Notes: a model not told the origin generated them from the sequence alone. A DNA stretch of 64,000 nt from Paraburkholderia sp. Ac-20340 (GCF_017104965.1 NZ_JAAGPR010000007.1:186001-250000); one strand, 5' to 3'. Counted from the first letter of the stretch, positions 45,454-55,229 are shown. Numbers and translations: made by a program.

Positions 45454-45755
45454 TGCGGGGGTTTCCGACTGGAAGCGATCTGATAAGAAAGGAAACATCT
45501 GCGCTGTTTTGGCGCAAGTACGGAGATTACCCCAACTGGGCGACTTCTTGCTTGCTCGCCGCCGTTGCCCGCGTGGGCGAAACGGGTATCGCGCGAGGTG
45601 AAGATACGGCCCTGCGCCTGGTGCTTTCCCTGCCCATGCGGGCCGACGCTGCGGACGAATTCGGTGCTAACCTCGAAAGTCTTTATCTGTGGTTTTTCTG
45701 CATCGTTTTCCTTCATTCATGGCTCACAGAGTTTTCTCGTTTTCGTAAAAGAAAC
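45454..45755. other. Divergent leader between DedA-rhodanese and LuxR genes
   Basis: About 300 bp. It contains GTTTCC-GACT-GGAAGC at 45461-45476, a one-mismatch copy of the TTTCC-N4-GGAAA dyad, directly upstream of the DedA-rhodanese start. An open frame runs into the LuxR gene but lacks start signals. Confidence 0.45.
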
Positions 45756-46583
45756 ATGCGTTACTGGCGTCTCGACCGAACGGGACCAGCGGCCTCCAAC
45801 GGCGCATTCGATCTGTCCCGCGTCACCCGCCTCGTTTCCGCGATTGGCGGCGGCGATAGCAATGCGCTCGCGACCGAAGTGCTGAATCTGCTCGGCCCGG
45901 CCACCTCGGTTTCGCAATGCACGGTGTTCGCGTACGAATTCGGCAACCGACCGCGCACGGTTTCCGTGGCCGACCATCGCGGCGGGCGTTTTCTGCGTGA
46001 TGTCGCCGATACCTACGCGCGCCTGTTTTACGCGCTCGACGGTAATCAGCGCATCGTCACCGGCGAAGCCGCCAGCCAGCCGGGCAACTCGCTCGTGCTG
46101 CACTGGCAGTCGAGCGAGGACATCGCGCACGAAGGCTATCGCCAGACCTGCTACGCCACGCCCAATGTCTCCGATCGGCTCTCCCTGCTGCTGCAACCCG
46201 CTGCGGACATCTGGCTTTCGGTGAATCTCTACCGCGAGCGCGACGCCGGCATGTTCCAGCCGGGTCAGGTGGAACTGGTGGAGTCGCTGGCGCCGCTGAT
46301 CGGCGAGGCGACGAAACATCATTACGCGCTGCGCGGGCAGAGCCAGATGGGCATTCCGCAATTGATGCTCGCGCGGCTGCGCAGCCTCTGCCCCGAATTG
46401 TCGAAGCGCGAACTCGACGCGCTGCGCGGTGTGCTCGAAGGACTCAGCGCCGCCGAAATCGCCGAACACATGGGCGTGAAGCCCAGCAGTGTCGTGACCT
46501 ATCAGAAGCGCGCGTATCGACGCCTGGGTATTTCCAGCCAGCGTCAACTGTTCGCGCTCTGCCTCGCCAACGACGCGCGCTAA
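45756..46583 (+). CDS. LuxR-type transcriptional regulator
   Basis: A 275-residue regulator with an N-terminal sensor-like region of no clear family and a C-terminal LuxR helix-turn-helix (LSKRELDALRGVLEGLSAAEIAEHMGVKPSSVVTYQKRAYRRLG, about residues 210-260). ATG 45756 is chosen because the upstream frame has poor coding character. It precedes the FAD monooxygenase gene on the same strand by 162 bp and may control it. Confidence 0.82.
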   Translation: MRYWRLDRTGPAASNGAFDLSRVTRLVSAIGGGDSNALATEVLNLLGPATSVSQCTVFAYEFGNRPRTVSVADHRGGRFLRDVADTYARLFYALDGNQRIVTGEAASQPGNSLVLHWQSSEDIAHEGYRQTCYATPNVSDRLSLLLQPAADIWLSVNLYRERDAGMFQPGQVELVESLAPLIGEATKHHYALRGQSQMGIPQLMLARLRSLCPELSKRELDALRGVLEGLSAAEIAEHMGVKPSSVVTYQKRAYRRLGISSQRQLFALCLANDAR

Positions 46584-46745
46584 CCCGCCTCGCACCATTG
46601 GCGCTGTACCCAAAATGAGGACAGCGCCGTCTCCCCCGCACGCGATACTCATTGCATCGCCGTCGGCTAACGAAGCCGGCGGTGCCGCGCGCGACCTCTC
46701 GCGTCCCGCGCGCGAACAAAAATTTCCGATCGGAGACAACGCGCA

Positions 46746-48443
46746 ATGAGCGTCGAATTCAAGCCCTATCCCTTCGAGGCGAAGCAGTACGACGCCCGCC
46801 TTCCCGCCCTCGCCGATGGCCGCGAAACACAGCGCCACGCCGTCACGATCGTCGGCGGCGGGCCGGTGGGACTCGCTATCGCCTTGGGTCTCGCCAAACA
46901 TGGCGTGCGCTCGGTGCTGATCGAAGCCGACGAGTCGGTCTGTCACGGCAGCCGCGCGATCTGTATTTCGCGCCGCAGCCTGGAAATCATCGAACGCCTG
47001 GGCGCGCTCGATGGCTTTCTCGCCAAAGGCCTGCCGTGGACCGGCGGGCGCAGTTTCTATCGTCACGATGAAGTGCTGCACTTCACGATGCCGCAGGACG
47101 AAAACCAGAAGCTGCCGCCGATGGTGAATCTCGCGCAGTACCACATCGAGCAATTCCTGCTCGATGCCGCCGAACGTCACGCGGATCTCATCGATATCCG
47201 CTGGCGTACGAAAGTGACCTCGGTGCAGCACGATGCGCATGGCGCGACGCTCACGCTGTCCACACCCGATGGCGATTACGAGGCGCAAACCGACTGGCTG
47301 GTCGCAGCCGACGGCGGGCGCAGCACCGTGCGCGAAGCGCTCGGCCTGAAACTCACCGGCACGAGCTACGAAGGCCGTTATGTGATTGTCGATATCCTGC
47401 TCGACAGCGCGCGGCCAACGGAGCGCCTCGCGTATTTCGATCCGGCGTCGAATCCCGGCTCGACCGTGCTCGTGCACAAGCAGCCCGACAAGGTCTGGCG
47501 CATCGACTACCAATTGCGCGACGGCGAAGACGCCGAAGCCGCCGTCAAGCCCGAAAACGTGATGCCGCGCGTGCAAAACCTGCTCGACATGATGGGCGAA
47601 ACGGCCGCGTGGTCGCCCATCTGGATCACCATCTACAAGGCCAACGCGCTCACGCTCGAACGCTATCGCCATGGACGCGTGCTGTTCGCCGGCGACGCCG
47701 CGCATCTCGTGCCGATCTTCGGCGTGCGCGGCGCGAATTCCGGTATCGACGATGCGGACAATCTCGCGTGGAAACTGGCCTGGGTGACTCACGGACGCGC
47801 GAATGCGCGTCTGCTCGACAGCTATTCCGATGAACGCGTGTTCGCCGCGCACGAGAATCTCAGCTATGGCACGAAAAGCACTGAATTCATGGCGCCGCCG
47901 TCGTTCGCCTTCGAATTGATGCGCACTGCAGTGTTGAGTCTCGCCGCTCGCCATGCAGGCGTGCGATCGCTGATCAATCCGCGTCAGACATCGGCGATTG
48001 CCTACAAGGACTCGCCGCTCAACGCCGTTTCCGATCCGATCGCCGGTGGTCCCGCGCCAGGCACGGTGCTGCCCGAATGTCCGCTCACGATCGTCGATGG
48101 CCACGGCGCACGCGCAGGCCACATGACGGATCTCGTCGGCCCGCATTTCACGGCGTTTTATTTCGGCGATGACGGTGGTGCGCCACCTGCACTGGCCGCA
48201 ATCGAGACGTCATGCAAGGTGCCCTTCACGCTCGTGCCGCTCACGCAACAGACGCCAGCCGATATCACGCAACGCTGCGGCTGGGACCACACGGGCCGCC
48301 TCTTTCCGATGTATGGCGCGACGCCTGGCACGCTCTATCTCGTGCGACCGGACGGCCACGTACTAGGACGCTGGCAAGGCAGCGGAGCCACCCTCGCGCA
48401 ATGCGTGCTGCAGGCGCTCGCTCATGCACTGCGCGCCGCGTGA
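46746..48443 (+). CDS. FAD-dependent aromatic monooxygenase (MhpA/TfdB-like)
   Basis: A 565-residue group-A flavoprotein monooxygenase. It has the dinucleotide motif VTIVGGGPVGLAIALGLAKHG (about residues 33-53), the DG motif WLVAADGGRSTVREALG and the GD motif RVLFAGDAAHLVPIFGVRGANSG (about residue 315). A C-terminal thioredoxin-like domain follows. It would hydroxylate a phenolic ring using NAD(P)H and O2; the exact substrate is unknown. The start at 46746 follows CGGAGA, which also forms half of a TTTCC-N4-GGAGA dyad (46723-46736). Confidence 0.9.
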   Translation: MSVEFKPYPFEAKQYDARLPALADGRETQRHAVTIVGGGPVGLAIALGLAKHGVRSVLIEADESVCHGSRAICISRRSLEIIERLGALDGFLAKGLPWTGGRSFYRHDEVLHFTMPQDENQKLPPMVNLAQYHIEQFLLDAAERHADLIDIRWRTKVTSVQHDAHGATLTLSTPDGDYEAQTDWLVAADGGRSTVREALGLKLTGTSYEGRYVIVDILLDSARPTERLAYFDPASNPGSTVLVHKQPDKVWRIDYQLRDGEDAEAAVKPENVMPRVQNLLDMMGETAAWSPIWITIYKANALTLERYRHGRVLFAGDAAHLVPIFGVRGANSGIDDADNLAWKLAWVTHGRANARLLDSYSDERVFAAHENLSYGTKSTEFMAPPSFAFELMRTAVLSLAARHAGVRSLINPRQTSAIAYKDSPLNAVSDPIAGGPAPGTVLPECPLTIVDGHGARAGHMTDLVGPHFTAFYFGDDGGAPPALAAIETSCKVPFTLVPLTQQTPADITQRCGWDHTGRLFPMYGATPGTLYLVRPDGHVLGRWQGSGATLAQCVLQALAHALRAA

Positions 48444-48499
48444 AATGCGTAAGTCGCAACGCTGCCCCATCGACGCAATCAACCCATCAGGAAAACACC

Positions 48500-48685
48500 A
48501 TGAACGCCAGCGATCTCGACACCGTGTACACCCAGTTATGCAAGACCATGACGCAACTGGGCGAAGCCAATACGCCGCTTTTTCTCGCCCGTTTCGCGCT
48601 GCTCGCGCTCGAGCACATCGGTGATGCGCAGGCTGCGCTGAGTCTGATCGAAGCCGCACGTGAAGATATGCCGATAGCGCAATAA
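48500..48685 (+). CDS. DUF2783 small protein
   Basis: A 61-residue protein (MNASDLDTVYTQLCKTMTQL, ANTPLFLARFALLALEHIGD) matching the DUF2783 pattern. This family is usually encoded right after FAD aromatic monooxygenases, as here (56-bp spacing). Its role is unknown; an accessory subunit of the monooxygenase is a reasonable guess. Confidence 0.85.
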   Translation: MNASDLDTVYTQLCKTMTQLGEANTPLFLARFALLALEHIGDAQAALSLIEAAREDMPIAQ

Positions 48686-48723
48686 GCCGCCCACCGTCAT
48701 GCCGCGCGCCATGTTTCCGATCG

Positions 48724-49533
48724 TCAACGTCGCGCCGTTTGCAGCAGCCGCGCCAGCCGCGAGCGATTGCTAACGCCGAGTTTCTGGAACGAGCGATCGA
48801 GATGAGTGCGCACGGTCGTATAGGAAATGCCCAGCCGTTGCGCGATTTCCTTGTCGAGCAGGCCTTCGGCGGCCAGTGTCACGACCTCGCGCTCGCGCCG
48901 CGTGAGGCGTGCGATCAGGTCGCTCGCATCGGGCGACGCGTTAGGGATCGCATTGGGTAAGGCGCCTGGTAGCAGCACCGGTTCTCCCTCCAGCGCCTTC
49001 GCGTTCAGCCCTTCGTCGCGCGAGCGTGCCAGCGCGGCGGTAAACGCCGGCCGGATCAGGTCGAGCATCGCCAGTTCGTGATCGGAAAAATTCTCGCGAT
49101 GGTCCCCGCGCCAGATGCGCAGATCGCCGATATTCGTGTCGCCGTCCCATGCGAACAGATTCAAACCCCAGTGCAAGCCGTCGCGCCGCAGGAAATCGTT
49201 GAAGAGTTCGGTGCGCGCGAGTTCTTCATGCGCGATGACATCGGTCACGCGCACCGCTCCGCGCTGATGTTGCAGCAATGGCGTGAGCGGATCACGAAAC
49301 TGGAAATAGCGTTCGTAATCGCCGAGATTGTCGGCGGACATATTGATGGCGACGCGGTTCGCAAACCTGCCCTGCGCGTCATCCCACACATAGGAGCCGA
49401 GAAAATCCGCGCGCAGCAGATCGAGCAGACGCCGCCCCGCTTCGTAACGCAGCACCGCTTCCGGCAGCGAGCGGTCGGCCAGCAGCTTGAAGATATCGGC
49501 GAGCAACGCCAGTTCGCGGCTTGTCAGGTACAT
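48724..49533 (-). CDS. LuxR-type transcriptional regulator
   Basis: A 269-residue regulator with an N-terminal domain resembling GAF-like sensors (LLRADFLGSYVWDD, then WGLNLFAWDGDTNIGDLRIWR). The C-terminal LuxR helix-turn-helix (LTRREREVVTLAAEGLLDKEIAQRLGISYTTVRTHLDRSFQKLG) covers about residues 205-255. It is convergent with the monooxygenase-DUF2783 pair and may be a second regulator of it. Confidence 0.88.
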   Translation of the reverse strand: MYLTSRELALLADIFKLLADRSLPEAVLRYEAGRRLLDLLRADFLGSYVWDDAQGRFANRVAINMSADNLGDYERYFQFRDPLTPLLQHQRGAVRVTDVIAHEELARTELFNDFLRRDGLHWGLNLFAWDGDTNIGDLRIWRGDHRENFSDHELAMLDLIRPAFTAALARSRDEGLNAKALEGEPVLLPGALPNAIPNASPDASDLIARLTRREREVVTLAAEGLLDKEIAQRLGISYTTVRTHLDRSFQKLGVSNRSRLARLLQTARR

Positions 49534-49705
49534 GCGCGGCGCCAGTGACCCTGCGTTGGGATTGCGGTTGACGGGCTAGCGGAGAGCCACGAACGTTATA
49601 GCTTATATAGCGGTTTTACCGAATTCAAGGCAGCGTGCGGGCGCACAACACCGCGGGAAAATCAGGAGGGAAAACTGGAAAAAGCGTGGCGAAAAAGCCG
49701 TGCGC

Positions 49706-49736
49706 AAAAAGAAAATGGGCAGCCGGAGCCGCCCAT
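49706..49736 (-). terminator. Probable terminator of ggt
   Basis: ATGGGC (49715-49720) pairs with GCCCAT (49731-49736). On the minus strand the stem is followed by TTTCTTTTT. It is 240 bp past the ggt stop. Confidence 0.6.
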
Positions 49737-49911
49737 GAAAACACACGCCGGCTGGTATTCACCGTCGCCGGAAATTGCATCCTACGCGATGCCCTGCGCG
49801 CTGGAATCCTCATTAAAGAGGACAAACGCGCACCCTATGCGAACTTTTCGTGACCGATTGCGCGCGCTTGCGCTTCATCCTCTCATTTCAGGAAAACTTT
49901 CCCGGCAAAAA

Positions 49912-49925
49912 TTTCCCATCGGAAA
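49912..49925. promoter_or_regulatory. TTTCC-N4-GGAAA dyad, site E
   Basis: TTTCC-CATC-GGAAA is a perfect copy of the recurrent dyad. Next to it GGAAAACTTTCC (49891-49902) is another TTTCC/GGAAA pair in inverse order. Confidence 0.45.
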
Positions 49926-49973
49926 CAAGGTGCGCCCGCAACCGGTAGCATTGACCGCAAGCGTCTAAGCGGC

Positions 49974-51704
49974 TTATTGCACGATGCGCGTCACGCCACG
50001 TCCACGCGGATCGGCAGCCGCTTCGGGCGTATCGCCATCGATGCGGATCGCCTGAATGTCGCCGTTGAAGTTCTGCCCTTTCAGCACATAACCCTTCGCT
50101 TCGACCTGCTTCGCGAGATCGCCGTCGATCGGCTCATACGGCTCCCAGAAGATCGTGTTGGGCGGCAACAGTTGATGGTGGAAACGCATCGCGCCCACGG
50201 CATCCTTGAGCGGCATCTTGAAGTCGTAGATGTTGCTGATGACCTGGAAGATCGACGTGAAAATGCGCGAGCCGCCCGGCGTGCCAATCACGAGCGACAC
50301 CTTGCCGTCCTTCGTGAGTATGGTCGGCGACATCGACGACAGCGGGCGCTTCTTCGGCGCAATCGCGTTCGCGTCGCTGCCCACCACGCCGAACATATTC
50401 GGCACGCCCGGCTTGGCCGAGAAGTCGTCCATCTCGTCGTTGAGCACGATGCCTGCGCCCGGCACCACCACACCCGAGCCGAAGTAGCCGTTGATCGTGT
50501 AGGTGTTCGACACGGCGTTACCCCATTTGTCGACCACCGAAAAATGCGTGGTCTCGGCCTTTTCCGGCATCGAGGTGCCGAGTCCCGGCTGCACGCTCTT
50601 CGTATCCGAAGGTTTGTCGGGATCGACTTCGGCGGCGCGTTTGGCGATATACGCGTCGTCGGTCAATTGCGCGACCGGCACCTTGTAGAAGTCAGGATCG
50701 CCCAGGTATTGCGCGCGATCCGCAAACACGCGCTTTTCGATTTCCGAAATCAAATGAATGTATTGCGGCGAATTGAGCGGCACGTCCTTGAATTGCGGTG
50801 CGAGATCGGCCTTCATCTTGAGCAATTGCACGAGGCCCACGCCGCCCGAACTCGGCGGCGGCGCGGTAATCACTTCGTAGCCGTTCCATTTCGCTTCGAC
50901 CGGCTGGCGCCACACGGCCTTGTATTCCTGCAGATCGCGCTTCGTGATCAGCCCGTGGCCTTTCATCGATGCGGCAATCAGATCGGCGGTCTTGCCGTCG
51001 TAGAAGTCCTTCGCGCCTTGATTGGCGATACGCGTGAGCACATTGGCAAGATCGGGCTGCTTGAAGGTCTCGCCCACTTTCATCTCGCCGAAATACTGGT
51101 CGAAATTGGTTTTACCACCGAATTCCTTCGAGGCATCCTCGCGACGCTTCGCCAGTTGCTCGTCGACCATGAAACCATCGCGCGCGTATTTGATCGCGGG
51201 TTGCAGCACCTGTTTCCACGGCAGCTTGCCGAAGCGCTTTTGCGCTTCCCACATGCCTTCAACCGTGCCCGGCACGCCCACGGCGTCGTAACCATAAAGG
51301 CTCTTGCCTTCGATCACGTTACCTTTGTCGTCCTGATACATCGTGCGCGTAGCGGCCAGCGGCGCGCGCTCGCGATAATCGAGGAAATAAGGCTTGCCGT
51401 GCACATAGAGCGTCATGAAACCGCCACCGCCGATATTGCCCGCTTCCGGGTAAGTCACGGCCAGCGAGAAGGCAATGGCGACCGCCGCATCGACGGCATT
51501 GCCGCCTGCCTTGAAGATCTCTTCGGCGGCATCGGCGGCATATTTATCGGCAACGGCAACGGCCGATGCATTCAGAACGACGGGGCCTGGCTGGGTATCT
51601 TTGGCAAAGGCCGGCGTGGCTTCAAGAAAGCCCGCGGATAAAGCGGAAAGTGAAACGAGTGCGAGAGCGGCAGCGGAAATTTTCGTTCTATCGACCAGCT
51701 TCAT
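49974..51704 (-). CDS. ggt: Gamma-glutamyltransferase
   Basis: A 576-residue periplasmic Ntn-hydrolase precursor with a signal peptide ending ATPAFAKD. The autocleavage and catalytic Thr is in KAETTHFSVVDKWGNAV (about residue 384). RPLSSMSPTI and GTPGGSRI form the glutamyl-binding site. It should self-process into two subunits and hydrolyse or transfer the gamma-glutamyl group of glutathione. It is monocistronic by layout. Confidence 0.95.
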   Translation of the reverse strand: MKLVDRTKISAAALALVSLSALSAGFLEATPAFAKDTQPGPVVLNASAVAVADKYAADAAEEIFKAGGNAVDAAVAIAFSLAVTYPEAGNIGGGGFMTLYVHGKPYFLDYRERAPLAATRTMYQDDKGNVIEGKSLYGYDAVGVPGTVEGMWEAQKRFGKLPWKQVLQPAIKYARDGFMVDEQLAKRREDASKEFGGKTNFDQYFGEMKVGETFKQPDLANVLTRIANQGAKDFYDGKTADLIAASMKGHGLITKRDLQEYKAVWRQPVEAKWNGYEVITAPPPSSGGVGLVQLLKMKADLAPQFKDVPLNSPQYIHLISEIEKRVFADRAQYLGDPDFYKVPVAQLTDDAYIAKRAAEVDPDKPSDTKSVQPGLGTSMPEKAETTHFSVVDKWGNAVSNTYTINGYFGSGVVVPGAGIVLNDEMDDFSAKPGVPNMFGVVGSDANAIAPKKRPLSSMSPTILTKDGKVSLVIGTPGGSRIFTSIFQVISNIYDFKMPLKDAVGAMRFHHQLLPPNTIFWEPYEPIDGDLAKQVEAKGYVLKGQNFNGDIQAIRIDGDTPEAAADPRGRGVTRIVQ

Positions 51705-51855
51705 TGAGTGACCTCCATGATTCGGTTCATCGTATAACGCGTTCTTGCCCAGCTTTCACCGGGCTTGTGGCCCGGTCCCAACGCTTATAGCACGCACAGA
51801 AATCGTTTGCGATCCGGCGATCCGCCGATAGCTCACGCGGGTCAAACATCTGCGT

Positions 51856-53259
51856 TCAAGTCTGCCCGCGCCGCCCGCGTGCGATTTCATCGCCTGCATT
51901 GGCGGGCAAACGCATCGTGACGGGAATCGACGCCACCGAGAACAACCCGACCACCAGAAACGCCGGCCAGAAGTCGGTCCAGACGATGCTCGCATGCCCT
52001 TGTATCCGATGCGAAACTTGCAGCACGATACCCGCGATCGTCACGCCCAAGCCGAGCGACACCTGCTGGATCACGCTGGCCACACTGGTCGCGCGGCCGA
52101 TGTCTTTCGTGGGGATATCGGCATAAGCCAGCGAATTGAGGCCCGTGAATTGCAGCGACGGAAAGATGCCGCCCGCCAGCACGATGAACCAGATGAGCCA
52201 CACCGGCGTGCCCGGCGAAAACGCGCCGTAAATGGCGATGGCCGCGCCCGCCACCGCGGCATTCACGATCAGCGTCTTGCGAAAGCCGAAGCGTCCGAGC
52301 ACGCGCGACACGATCGCCTTCATGAAGATCGAGCCGAATGCGGACGCGCATGTGATCGCCCCTGAAGCGAACGCCGTCATGCCCAGCCCTTCCTGCAGCG
52401 CGAGCGGCAACAGGAACGGCACCGCGCCGAGTCCGATACGAAACAGCGAGCCACCAGCCACGCTCGCGTTGAAACTCGGGATACGCAAAAATTTCAGATC
52501 GAGAACAGGCCGCTCGGCGCGCTGCGCGTAGAACCAGTACGCCGCCAGCAAAAGCGCGCCGATCACGCACATCGTCACGGCTTTCGTATTGGAAACCAGC
52601 TCGCCGCCCACCAGCGAAAGCCCGAGCATGAAGAGCGATGCGCCGCCCGCCGAGAGCAGAAAACCCAGCCAGTCGAGCGGCCCGGGATGCTCTTCGTGCA
52701 TGTTGGCGATATGCCGGTTCGCGAGCCAGATACCCAGCACGCCAATCGGAATGTTGACGAAGAAAATCAGCCGCCAGTGCAGATACGTGGTGATAAAGCC
52801 GCCGAGCGGCGGCCCCACGACCGGACCGAGCAACGCGGGCACAGTCAGATAATTGACGGCGCGAATGAAGTCCGACTTCGGCAGCGAACGGAAGATGATG
52901 ATGCGGCCCACCGGCACCATCATCGCGCCGCCGATGCCTTGCACGAAGCGCGCGGCCACGAACATCTCCAGCGAACGCGACGCCGCGCACAGCAGCGATC
53001 CCGCCATAAAGATGCCGATGGCCGTGCGGAACACATTGCGCGAACCGAAGCGGTCGGCCACCCAGCCGCAGATCGGAATGAACACGCCCAGGCCGATCAC
53101 ATAACTCGTGACGGCCAGCTTGAGCGTAATGGGGTCCTGGCCGAGATCGCGGGCCAGCGCGGGCAGCGAAGTGACGATGACCGTCGCGTCCACGTTCTCC
53201 ATGAACATCGAGCACGCGACAATGAGCGGAACGATGAAAGCGCCGAGGGCAAGTGGCAT
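51856..53259 (-). CDS. MFS drug transporter, DHA2 family
   Basis: A 467-residue exporter. It has MENVDATVIVTSLPALARDLG in TM1, GWVADRFGSRNVFRTA in loop 2-3 and FVQGIGGAMMVPVGRIII, with about 14 spans. It is similar along its length to the transporter at 42949-44370. There is no adaptor gene and no adjacent regulator. Confidence 0.9.
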   Translation of the reverse strand: MPLALGAFIVPLIVACSMFMENVDATVIVTSLPALARDLGQDPITLKLAVTSYVIGLGVFIPICGWVADRFGSRNVFRTAIGIFMAGSLLCAASRSLEMFVAARFVQGIGGAMMVPVGRIIIFRSLPKSDFIRAVNYLTVPALLGPVVGPPLGGFITTYLHWRLIFFVNIPIGVLGIWLANRHIANMHEEHPGPLDWLGFLLSAGGASLFMLGLSLVGGELVSNTKAVTMCVIGALLLAAYWFYAQRAERPVLDLKFLRIPSFNASVAGGSLFRIGLGAVPFLLPLALQEGLGMTAFASGAITCASAFGSIFMKAIVSRVLGRFGFRKTLIVNAAVAGAAIAIYGAFSPGTPVWLIWFIVLAGGIFPSLQFTGLNSLAYADIPTKDIGRATSVASVIQQVSLGLGVTIAGIVLQVSHRIQGHASIVWTDFWPAFLVVGLFSVASIPVTMRLPANAGDEIARGRRGQT

Positions 53260-53363
53260 GGGCAGGAACGACGATCAGCGTGGCTGATGGCGTAAAGCTG
53301 CCATTATGGCACTGTGTTGCGGAAAGCGGGCGGCCGGCAACAGATGGAGCGGCGCGCAGAAAC

Positions 53364-53387
53364 AAAAAAGCCACCGTTGACGGTGGC
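53364..53387 (-). terminator. Terminator of the four-gene operon
   Basis: GCCACCG (53370-53376) pairs with CGGTGGC (53381-53387), loop TTGA. The minus-strand stem is followed by TTTTTT. It closes the operon that starts at 56763. Confidence 0.88.
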
Positions 53388-53412
53388 CTTTTCGCTCATC
53401 AACGCAGTGCGA

Positions 53413-54192
53413 TTACCCGGCGATCTGCTTCATGCGGCTCGCGACCGGCGTGAGTTGCGGCAGCACCTGTTCGGCGGCGCGCGTCACGTCGTTCGGGAAG
53501 TCGATCTCGATCCACGGTGCGCCCGTGACATCGGCCGTTTCGAATTCGGCGCCGCGTTCGAGCAGCAGATCGCGCAGCGCTTCTTCGTGCGGCAGGTTCG
53601 CGCGGCCGGTATCGACATAACCTTCGACGATCTGCGCGAAGCGCTTCGCCGTCGCTTCGTTCAGGCGGAAAAAGCCCACCGATTCGCCGATGGTGTCGTA
53701 CTGCAGGCCCACGGCCAGCTGCTTGCGCAGCTCGACGGGCACGCCGTCACGCAGGCACAGCTTCACCGGCTCGTCGCCGGCTTCGAAATCGCGGTCGATC
53801 AGCAGACGGTTGGCCGGCGCCTCGCCTGCCACCAGCGGCGCGAACACGCGCTCGTCGTACAGCACATCGGCGTCCATCAGCAGCACGTCGCCGCCGCGCG
53901 TCATGGCTTCGGCGGTGCGATGCACCGTCAGCACGCTGCCCAGATCGAAACGCGGGTTCATCACCACTTCGACCTTGTGCGGCCAGCCGATGCGCTTGAG
54001 TTCGGCCTCGACCAGTTCAGGCTGGAAGCCGAGCGCGAGCACGACTTCGGTAACGCCCGCCGATTCGAGCATCTGCAGATGACGTTCGAGCAGCGACACG
54101 CCCTCGAATTGCAGCAGACATTTCGGAAACTGTTCTCCAGCGCGTTGCTGAAGGCGCAGGCCAAGGCCTGCCGCGAGAATGATGGCGCGCAT
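53413..54192 (-). CDS. LicC-like sugar/alcohol-phosphate nucleotidyltransferase
   Basis: A 259-residue nucleotidyltransferase with the signature RAIILAAGLGLRL and the catalytic Lys in FPKCLL (K24). A metal-binding DADVLYD follows, and APWIEIDFPND lies near the end. The pattern fits choline-phosphate or inositol-phosphate cytidylyltransferases (LicC, IPCT) better than glucose-1-phosphate enzymes. It would make a CDP- or NDP-activated headgroup. ATG 54192 follows AAGGAACG; a TTG at 54222 that overlaps the previous stop is the alternative. Last gene of the operon. Confidence 0.85.
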   Translation of the reverse strand: MRAIILAAGLGLRLQQRAGEQFPKCLLQFEGVSLLERHLQMLESAGVTEVVLALGFQPELVEAELKRIGWPHKVEVVMNPRFDLGSVLTVHRTAEAMTRGGDVLLMDADVLYDERVFAPLVAGEAPANRLLIDRDFEAGDEPVKLCLRDGVPVELRKQLAVGLQYDTIGESVGFFRLNEATAKRFAQIVEGYVDTGRANLPHEEALRDLLLERGAEFETADVTGAPWIEIDFPNDVTRAAEQVLPQLTPVASRMKQIAG

Positions 54193-54218
54193 GCGCAACG
54201 TTCCTTGGGAGAAAAAGG

Positions 54219-55229
54219 TCAATCGGCGATTTCGACAGCGGGGACGCGCGGGGCGCGCCGGCGTTGCCAGCTACGTTCGCTGAAATGCAGATACAGAAGG
54301 CCCGGCAAACCGAGCACGATTTCGCGCGCGCGCTTGGTGAGCGAGAGCGCGAGTGCCGCCTCGGGCGGCAGGCCGACGAGCGGCGCGAGCAGCAGATAGC
54401 CGCCTTCCTGGACGCCGAGCGAACCGGGAATGGCGAACGCCGCGCCGCGGATCGCCTGGCCGATGCTTTCCAGCAGCAGCGCGTCGATCCAGCCGACCGG
54501 ATGGCCGAGGAAATGCAGCGCGAGCCACACTTCCGCCGTGCCGACGAGCCAGCCCGCGAGGCTCAGCGCGAAGCTGGCCGCCGCGCGGCCGCGTTCGTTG
54601 TAGAGCTCCTTGACGGCTACGTCGATGGCGTCGGCGCGCGTGGCAAGCGACGACCAGTCGCGCTTGCCGAACACCTTCGCCGCGAGGCGAAGCAAACGGC
54701 CGAACAGGCCACGACGCTGCGCCACGTAAAACAGGGCGATCATGCCGCCGAGCACGACCGTGGCGATGATCGCGGCCACGCCGAGATCGCGCGGCGCGCC
54801 ATTGGCGGCGTAAGCGGAAAAGAGCGCGATGCCGAACACCGCGAAGACGATCTGCGCCACGGCCTGCAGCGTCGTGCTGACCGTGATGGCCGCTGCCGCG
54901 TCGCGCATGGCCATGCCGCGCTGCGCAAGCTGACGCACCATCGCCACCGGGCCGCCGATCTGGCCGGCCGGCAGCAGGCTGTTGACGGACTCGCCGCTCC
55001 AGCGCGCGAGCAGCGCGTCGCGTTGATCGACGCGCTCGCCCTTCCTGAACATCACCGCAATCGCGCCGGCGTCCAGTGCGAGCGGGACGACGTGGAACGC
55101 CGCGACGAGCGCGAGTCCCCAGCCGGCAGCCGCCAGCGTGCTCGTGATCGAGCCGAGACCCTGCCACGCCAGCAGCGCGATAAACAGTGCCGTGCCGATC
55201 GACAGCAGCAGGATGGCAACACGGCTCAC
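54219..55229 (-). CDS. UPF0104/HpnL-like integral membrane protein (flippase-like)
   Basis: A 336-residue protein with about eight membrane spans of the lysylphosphatidylglycerol-synthase transmembrane family. Conserved parts are WSGESVNSLLPAGQIGGPVAMVRQL and PGSLGVQEGGYLLLAPLVGL. The family includes the MprF flippase half and HpnL, so lipid movement across the inner membrane is likely. The GTG start at 55229 overlaps the oxygenase stop (GTGA). An ATG far upstream at 55346 would overlap it by 120 bp and is rejected. Confidence 0.85.
   Translation of the reverse strand: MSRVAILLLSIGTALFIALLAWQGLGSITSTLAAAGWGLALVAAFHVVPLALDAGAIAVMFRKGERVDQRDALLARWSGESVNSLLPAGQIGGPVAMVRQLAQRGMAMRDAAAAITVSTTLQAVAQIVFAVFGIALFSAYAANGAPRDLGVAAIIATVVLGGMIALFYVAQRRGLFGRLLRLAAKVFGKRDWSSLATRADAIDVAVKELYNERGRAAASFALSLAGWLVGTAEVWLALHFLGHPVGWIDALLLESIGQAIRGAAFAIPGSLGVQEGGYLLLAPLVGLPPEAALALSLTKRAREIVLGLPGLLYLHFSERSWQRRRAPRVPAVEIAD

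Larger units (their letters stand above)
49534..49973. other. Intergenic region between ggt and LuxR genes
   Basis: 440 bp without a convincing gene. It holds the ggt terminator (49706-49736) and a cluster of TTTCC/GGAAA elements around 49885-49926. Two frames of 66-72 codons on opposite strands are low in coding character. Confidence 0.55.

Noticed and set aside
45717..48146. 809-codon minus-strand frame opposite the FAD monooxygenase
   Set aside because: Antisense shadow; the plus-strand flavoprotein motifs are decisive.
49625..49853. Two opposed 66-72 codon frames between ggt and luxR
   Set aside because: They overlap each other and the probable ggt terminator, and neither has coding character.
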